Source: Manduca sexta (taxonomy: Eukaryota > Arthropoda > Insecta > Lepidoptera > Sphingidae). Taken from it: a stretch of DNA of 64,000 bases. The stretch is taken from contig NC_051135.1 of NCBI RefSeq assembly GCF_014839805.1, forward strand, positions 9,365,291 to 9,429,290. The letters run 5' to 3'. The notes beneath the pieces are model-generated. The model was not told where the DNA came from, did not search any database, and worked only from the letters and a program-made list of their open reading frames with translations. The translations under genes were made by a program, and so were the position numbers. Below are positions 57,692 to 64,000 of this stretch, piece after piece (within the stretch, counting starts at the first letter, position 1; each line of letters opens with the position of its first letter).

Positions 57692-58087
57692 TATACAGTT
57701 TGACACTGCGTTACTAGACGAAACTACACAATCGTCTTTACCTTTGCTGACATTGTACCAAAAATCATCCATTAATAACGAATACTTTCCCCAAATTCCT
57801 AGTTTTAGTTTTCAGATTTTTTTATCAATTTGTAGTTTAGTGCGAATATGGCGTGTGCGTGAGTGTATTTCTGATTGAAAGTGCGATATTGCCGTTGCGA
57901 CGAATTCTCATAGAGTAGCGATAGTGACATTAGGGCGCGTAAAATTAAAATTACTTTTTATTAATATTTATTTTGTTCGATTTTTTTTATTTACATCTAC
58001 GGCTCAAATAAGTTATTGTGAAGTGTTATTTCCAAGTAGATAAATGTTTTGTTTCATTTAGTAACGCAATGTAGAAATGACTGTATA
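57692..58087 (+). mobile_element. MITE-E copy, both ends present
   Basis: TATA + CAGTTTGACACTGCGTTACT on the left and GTAACGCAATGTAGAAATGA then CTGTATA on the right. A short terminal deletion is seen in the left TIR relative to the copy at 343. Confidence 0.82.
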
Positions 58088-58299
58088 TAGTATAAGTAAC
58101 TCAGGATCCAGTTGTCCCTCATGCGATCCGATACTTTCTTAGTGGCATTAATATTTTGTCGCAAGACCACTGAATTCAAGATGGCGATTCCACCAAACTT
58201 CGGAATGGCGCGAAGTGATAATCCATTTTCTCCCCAACAAAAAATGTCCAAACTATGTTACCGGATAAAGAATAATATGTGTTGAAATAGGGAAACTAT

Positions 58300-58480
58300 T
58301 TCATCCAACATAAATTTTCAATAAACGATACCAATCTCAATCTTTAATCCGATTCCGAGAATGGACCAATCACAATAACTTATTTGTAAGCATGTCAAAA
58401 ACTCTTTGTTCTGATTGGTCCATTTCTGATATAGATAGAAAAAGCGATCGCGATTGTTTATTAAAAATAGCGGCAAGAAC
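58300..58480. repeat. Repeat G, partly palindromic, copy 1
   Basis: GAGAATGGACCAATCACAAT and TGTTCTGATTGGTCCATTTC are near-inverted. A related copy is at 60690-60850, and 36660-36735 is a possible diverged copy. Confidence 0.55.
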
Positions 58481-58540
58481 TAAGAGATCAAATAAAAATC
58501 CATTATTGTTGAAATAAAATCATTATTTTTACTTAAATCT

Positions 58541-58866
58541 TGGAGGTTATAGCTTAGATGGTTGTGGAACGGACTGCCTAGACGATTGCCCGCAGGTTCA
58601 AATCCCAAGGGCACACACCTCTGACTTTTCTAAAAAATTATGTGTGTATTATTTGTGAATTATCGCTGGCTTTAACGGTGAAGGAAAACATCGTGAGGAA
58701 ACCTGCACATCTAAAACATTCTCTATTAGGAATTTTCGAGGGTGAGTGAAGTCTACCAACCCGCACTAGGCCAGCGTGGTGGACTAAGGCCCTTTCAGTA
58801 GCAGAGGAGGCCCGTGCCCAACAATGGGACAGTATATAATACGGGGCTGATATTATTATTATTATA
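58541..58866 (+). mobile_element. SINE-B copy next to Beat splice donor
   Basis: TATAGCTTAGATGGTTGTGG, CCGCAGGTTCAAATCCCAAG and GGGGCTGATATTATTATTAT; it ends about 30 bases from the GTAAG of the Ig1 exon. Confidence 0.9.
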
Positions 58867-58900
58867 TTAGAGGTTATCGAAATATACTAAAAACACTTAC

Positions 58901-59109
58901 GTCAACATTAATCCCAGCAAATGGAAAGATCTTGGTGGCCGGTGTTTCCGTGGGCGAGTACCGGTAGAACTCATGCCGTCCTCGGTACCACTTGACGGAG
59001 TAGAGAGGCGCCTCCGTCAGCTCGTACAGGCAGGCCAGCGTCGCGTCAGATCCTCGCTGGACCACTGGGGGGGAGATGCGCAGGTCTGTTGCTCGGAGAC
59101 CACCTATGC
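58901..59109 (-). CDS. beat: Beaten path family protein, exon with first half of Ig domain 1
   Basis: This exon encodes 69 complete codons after two bases that finish a codon begun in an upstream exon. It starts IGGLRATDLRISPPVV and carries the Ig1 B-strand cysteine in DATLACLYEL, then the Beat signature APLYSVKWYRGRHEFYRYSP with the C-strand tryptophan, and ends at FPFAGINVD. Beat proteins are two-Ig-domain neuronal surface or secreted proteins that bind Sidestep-family receptors and act in motor axon guidance (family knowledge). The acceptor on the minus strand is TTCAG just before 59109, and the donor is GTAAG at 58900-58896, giving phase 0 at the exit. The final D joins the next exon as GINVD/LARSN, as in other Beat proteins. 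A SINE-B copy ends about 35 bases past the donor. The signal-peptide exon is not visible. Family identity is very strong; which paralogue is unresolved. Confidence 0.96.
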
Positions 59110-59768
59110 CTGAACATAGATATTCAAGTTATATTTAATTGTCTGCGGCGTCAATGGCGTGAATAACTTTTTCCGGGATAAATGTTTTTGCAGGATAAAA
59201 GCTTCCTATTAGTGATATAAATTTCAAAACCTGTTTGTTGCTAAGATTGGTTTTCAAGATCTTCATTATTTTCCATATAAATTATATTTTTCCCTTTAAG
59301 AGTTGTATTTTAAGGAATAATTCAGGTCTAGTCTTATAATTAATAATTTAAAACGAACCCACTATATTTTTATTTCGAAGTTATTAGCCATTGAACGAAT
59401 CAGTGAGATCTTTGCCTTTATTTAAACAAAACAAAATAAAATAATATACCGCAGTAAATAAATATCAGTAAAAGAAAACATTTCGAATATATCATTCGTA
59501 AACAAGTTAACTCAGACTGTATCAATAAATAATAAGAGACAATAAAATTTGGTAAAATAAAATACAATCTGAGTTTATCCAGCACAAATATCCACATCAA
59601 AAGTTCAGCGACCAGACAAAAATACGCTGCAAATATCAATGATCCTTCATTGTCAGTTTAGAGCTATAGAGACCAGCTATAGAAGATACGTCGACAAAAT
59701 CATAAAAACAGTTTACATAGTAAATATAGTTTCAGTAGAATGAACACATATTAAATTATGTTTTTGTA
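59110..59768. other. Intron or upstream flank, no further exon found
   Basis: A repeat L-like scrap near 59155-59210 (TTTCCGGGATAAATGTTTTT); otherwise AT-rich. Confidence 0.5.
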
Positions 59769-60165
59769 ACTATTGAACGGCGAGACGAGCAAGCCGGCTG
59801 ATAGTAAACATAACTGCTAATAAACAGTACCAACACCACTTAATTTTTATAGGTGCACGACAAAGTGACCCCACTGTATCTGATGGTAAGTGAAATGGGG
59901 TCCAATAGAATGTCGACTGACGAGAGATGATTACCCCTCGATAGTCGACACAATTATGCCGGCCTGTTGAAACCGAATATACACAGGCCTTCCCGAAACG
60001 CGACACACTTGTTGGCAGTCACTTAATGTTAGTATTATTTTTGACTGCACTCCTCACTAGAAAGTCTCGTAAAGGCCTTACGGTATTAACAATGTCCTTC
60101 CAACCGTAACAGGATACTTGTACAATGTTGCTTGACGGTAAAAATATATTATACAGTAAAATAAA
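59769..60165 (+). mobile_element. Repeat C copy split by repeat D
   Basis: ACGGCGAGACGAGCAAGCCG and AATAAACAGTACCAACACCA (left part) resume after 60030 with ATGTCCTTCCAACCGTAACA and TTGCTTGACGGTAAAAATAT. Confidence 0.65.
59857..60022 (+). repeat. Repeat D copy, best preserved
   Basis: CACTGTATCTGATGGTAAGT, AATGTCGACTGACGAGAGAT, CACAATTATGCCGGCCTGTT and CTTCCCGAAACGCGACACAC. Nested in repeat C. Confidence 0.8.
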
Positions 60166-60188
60166 CTGGATGCTGATATATAAGATAG

Positions 60189-60350
60189 CAGTGGTGAAAG
60201 GTGATATTTTCCAAAAGAGAAGCCGACGCTAAATATAGGTACTTATATGCATAAATGAAGTCTGCCAATCGTTCTAATGAGATTTAGATTCTATATGAAG
60301 GGAAGCTGGTAAGAATTGGGTTATATGGACCCTTCCACTGCAAGATAGAC
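60189..60350 (+). repeat. Repeat H copy
   Basis: CAGTGGTGAAAGGTGATATT and TGGGTTATATGGACCCTTCC match 49848-50000. Confidence 0.75.
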
Positions 60351-60689
60351 GTAGTAATGTAGGTAGAAATGACACACATGCCAGCAAACTGCTCACAGCT
60401 TAGTGCTGAAGCAAAGTAAGAACTTCCAAAACTTTCTTGTTCGATCGTTCGGGATCACCAAGTCTGTTTCGCGGAATCGTGGGCAAAGTTTTTGGAATCC
60501 TTGGGAGTGCATTCTAAGGAATTATACAACATACAACTAATGCTCTCTTGATAGGTTTACAAATGTACAGGTATGTGAAATTGTACGGTGTAATATACTT
60601 TTTACTTGACCTTGGAGTGGTGGCAGCATGTTGTTAGATATATTTTTAATAATAAAACGAAAATATTTCACAGCAGAAGGACATTACGG

Positions 60690-60850
60690 CCGCTTTGAAT
60701 AAAAGACTCCAATGCTATTCTTTGATCCGATACCGAGTAGCAAACAAAGAAAATACGTCATTGGTAAGCATGTCAAAAGGTATTTGTTCCGGTTAGTCCA
60801 TTTTCGAGATTGATCGAAAAAGTTGATTTCCTATAAAATCTATAAAAAAT
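60690..60850. repeat. Repeat G, copy 2
   Basis: TTTGATCCGATACCGAGTAG and GTAAGCATGTCAAAAGGTAT resemble 58340-58470. Confidence 0.5.
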
Positions 60851-63800
60851 AACAACACATTATAAAATCATATGAGCAATGTACTTTCACACACAAAAAT
60901 GATCAGTTAAAACCACGAAAAGCCCGAAGCATTTCAGAGTTGAAATTGTAATCATTTTTGGTTCGCGAATAAGTAGGAAACTGAAAGCAAAAAACGGGTA
61001 CTCAAATCCAGCCCACGTAAAAGCTCACCTCCACTGGTCGCGATTGCATTTGTACGAAATCTCACTCGACACGCTACTTTGTTTTGGCAAAAATGCGACC
61101 AAAAAGCGTTTTATTAAAACCCTTTGACTTTGATGTAGAAAGGGCTGTATAAAACGGGATTCATAAAAGGCTCAGACATTTGCGAGAGTGGAGCACGGGT
61201 GACACCTGCGATAGATAAAAACACTCGTGCGAACGGTTATAAATTAGAAGTGGACGCTCTTGTTGAAAGTGGAGAATTTTGTAGAAACACTGTTCTAAAT
61301 GCTTGGGACAATTTGTAATAAATGAGGAGAATTGGAAGACAGATTCTGTAAGCAGTAGTTACTTTACTATTAACTTTGTATTATGAAGTAAGGCTTATTA
61401 TCTTGTGTCACATAAAGCTAAAGACTCTTTAATCTCTGAGACTACAGCCCTAATGCGAAAAACTATTTTATTCATTGGAAACTTTATTCCTAAATCAAAT
61501 AAGGTTTTCTTTAACCCTGGAATAAATATTGGGAGGGAGCGGAGCCGCAATCGCAAACTAGTCTGACAACAAGCTTCATAATATCCAGTTATTTACCATA
61601 GAACCGTACTACCTTAGAAGATAAAGAAGCATTTAATAATAATGTAGCTTTTATTTAACTAGTGCCGTCTCATCAGCTCTTAGTTAATGTCATAAAATGA
61701 TATTTTCTCTGGAAAATGGATCGTATCCTTGAAGATTTTCATTATCATTTTCGTTCATAATTTTTTATGGAGTATTAAATTTTACTCGTCTAATAATGGT
61801 AAAGGAAATTATCGTACGGAAACCTGCGTACCTGGAATTTTAAACAATTTCAATTATTAAGTGCTTGTTTCATAACGCTTACAAATGTTATTTACCAATT
61901 AACGGATAACACAATTAATTTTTGATGCACTTTTTTATATACCATTTCTTTGGGATTTTGACTATTGTATTTGGTCGCAGTATATTATATTCTACGATTC
62001 GGAACTACCAATATATCGGAAAAAGGCGCCAAATATTATTCACTATAGACAAAAACGTTCATAAACATAGAATTCGTACTCACCAGTGGAACAATTTCAT
62101 AAACTAATAATCTATTTTAAGAAAATGCTTTACCAAGACAACGATCTTTATTACGACATACAATATTGCTTGATCTTATTAGGAGAGGAAAAATGTGGGC
62201 CAATTAGCTGACATCTAATTTTCCCTTGTATGAGTGACGTAAGAATAGACCCTTATTATTAAGGTAAGCTTATAACTTATAACAATATAATAATATAACT
62301 GACTTGTCCATTACACTTGGGCCAGTTAATTCTTGAACAATGCGAGAGTTTATGCTGTATATTACCAAATAGTATAATTAAACACCTAGTGCTACAGGAA
62401 TTTGGAGTATGTTGCCAACTTTTAAGAAGGATGGATAGGGGTAGTAAATGGCTTGAGATTTATTTAGAGTTTGGGCTCTGGCAGGCCTGAGGCCTGAGAC
62501 AATAGACAAGAAAAAAAAAAGGGTGGATATGACGTCACGTCACGTCACGTCCTAGCAATAAATCACATTGTCAGACTGAAAGAATAGACAATAAAATTAC
62601 TATAGAAAGAGAATTGAATGGTTTGCAACCCGTATACGCCTCTGATTAACATAGAAAATGCAATAACAAATTGATGTCAGTAGTTGCTGTTGCGTAAATT
62701 TTTGTCGCTTTGCTTTCTCATCGTTTAGAGCACCCCTGCTTCTTACGCATCATCTATGTCCTTGGAGTATTCACCGCTCTGCTTTAATACCGTTTTAAGA
62801 CTCTTTAGATATTGTATTAACCCGCAGAATGCATCCGGTGATGAAAGTTTAATTATGGATAATGTTCACACCCAATATTTTGGCCTATTTCAATAATATT
62901 CGCAAAAAAATGTTTCATAATTCTATATCAGTTTAATTCATGTTAAAGTTGTACATTGAGATGTACTTTAGACTTGTTAAAGAAGTTAACAAGACGTTAT
63001 TATTGAATACTCTTGTTACTTAAGAAATATTTCAACGTACACAACAAAGCAGCGAAAGAAAAACTGAGAAAGCAGCTGTGAAAAAATGAATAGCTGTTCT
63101 CCAAACTTTGCCGACAAAGACTAATTAAATGAGCCAAAAAGAAAATACGATTCCTAGACAGTTCGAGAAGAGGTTTTAAATTAAAACAAGAAGGAATTGG
63201 ACTTGCCTCTCCTATTTGGTTGAGTGGCTTATCGCTGTAGTTATTAAATCACTATTGTATCAAATATACTTTTATTTTTACTGGCTTATAGATCTAGTGG
63301 CTCCTATTTTATATATAGGCGAGGTCATGTAAATGTAGCTTGATTAATTATAATCGGCACCAGACTTATTAGAATGAGGCGTGTTTTACACTATTTGTAC
63401 GGAAACTCTCCCAAGTGGGCACTGAAATACAATGTTTTTAGGTGTCCGCTACTGAAATATTACGGTAATAGCCTGACTAGAAAAATCAAACACTCGGATT
63501 GGGGGTGCCATTGTTGCTCTTTTATAGGTCTGTAAATCAAAAAGAACCTTTACAGCATTACTTAGTTGTCAGCCTGTCTGTTTGTCAAAACCCTTTCCTC
63601 AGTTAGGCGTGGCGGTTTAAGTTAAGATTTATATCAAACGTTTGGTTCTACGGTCTCTTTTAGCTGTAAAAATATAAATTATAATTTATAAATCTACGTG
63701 ATTTACGTCGCATATATTATTGCCAATTTTGCGATTTCACAAGAGAAGCAAAACTTATAAAAAAAAATCTGAAAAATGTAATTTCACAAGAAACATTGTC

Positions 63801-64000
63801 TTATAGCATGTAAAGGAAAATTTGAAAACCGTAAATATGTGCTTATACTTATACTTGGATACCATACCTAACACCTACAACTATGTACGGAACCCTCGGT
63901 GCGGGATTCCAACCCTAAATTGTTCGGTTTTTTGTTTTAAAGTTAACGTTCAGTACAAAAAATCGATTCCATATTTAATCAGAATATATCAAGTTTTTTA
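60851..64000. other. Intronic or upstream DNA without recognised exon
   Basis: A minus-strand GTGAGC near 61025 with an open phase-1 frame of about 30 codons was examined as a possible Beat exon but has no signal-peptide or Beat character. 62530-62549 is a short CACGT tandem repeat. Nothing else stands out. Confidence 0.35.
62530..62549. repeat. Tandem CACGT microsatellite
   Basis: GACGTCACGTCACGTCACGT is a run of pentamers in otherwise AT-rich DNA. Confidence 0.8.

Larger units (their letters stand above)
51503..58900 (-). other. Beat gene intron between the two Ig1 exons
   Basis: This 7398-base phase-0 intron is bounded by GTAAG and CAG. It contains an RTE-like LINE tail, a fragment of repeat F near 53138-53164, repeat D, a 15-base poly-C run, SINE-A, repeat C and repeat L copies, a LINE C-terminal fragment, MITE-E and two SINE-B copies. 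51700-53690 and 56430-57020 are AT-rich with no other feature that I can support. Confidence 0.9.

Noticed and set aside
61026..61120. Candidate upstream Beat exon on the minus strand
   Set aside because: The phase would fit, but the peptide has no signal sequence or Beat similarity and no clear acceptor.
1..64000. CRISPR arrays, operons, riboswitches or prokaryotic promoters
   Set aside because: Nothing of the kind is visible; spliced exons and SINEs show this is eukaryotic DNA.

Overview
The window is insect nuclear DNA, most likely from a moth or butterfly (Lepidoptera). It is AT-rich, has no operons, and long reading frames are absent apart from short exons with GT-AG borders. It is packed with tRNA-headed SINEs, RTE-like LINE tails ending in ATG/GAT triplets and short inverted-repeat elements of the kind that crowd lepidopteran introns. 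The order is an inference from repeat style and the Beat protein, not from a database match.

One protein-coding gene is secure. Four exons on the minus strand (59109-58901, 51502-51367, 49196-49063, 40544-40343, in transcript order) join in frame with matching splice phases. They encode 226 residues of a Beaten path (Beat) family protein, a two-Ig-domain neuronal cell-surface or secreted protein. The signal-peptide exon(s) would lie above 59110 and probably beyond 64000. The C-terminal exon(s) would lie below 40343; neither was identified. Everything from 40545 to 58900 is therefore intron of this gene. The flanks 59110-64000 and 1-40342 are intron or intergenic DNA.

Layout: 1-40342 is repeat-rich DNA without a recognisable exon. 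It holds a nested double retroposon insertion (2500-2990), SINE copies of several families, LINE tails, two inverted-repeat MITEs, a striking near-perfect 358-bp foldback element with TTAA flanks (30266-30623), and several GC-richer blocks that could be regulatory. 40343-59109 is the Beat gene body. Its introns contain SINEs, degenerate LINE ORF pieces (43591-44640), a retroelement tRNA-Lys primer-binding site (46329-46346) and an RTE tail. 59110-64000 is a partial upstream intron or flank with a SINE nested in another repeat.

Repeat family labels used below are local. SINE-A has the head GGTGGCGTAGTTGT and B box GGTTCGAATCC. SINE-B has the A box TAGCCTAGTTGG and a tail GGGCTGATATTATT. Repeat C contains AAACAGTAGAAACACC. 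Repeat D contains AATGTCGACTGACGAGAGAT. MITE-E has termini CAGGGTCATTTTGACA flanked by TATA. Repeat F contains TTATGTTTACGCGAATGTTA. Repeat L contains GGAGATAGATTGAGACCCTG and usually ends at CTAGT. These were recognised by copy-to-copy comparison inside this window. Edges are approximate by several bases unless stated.
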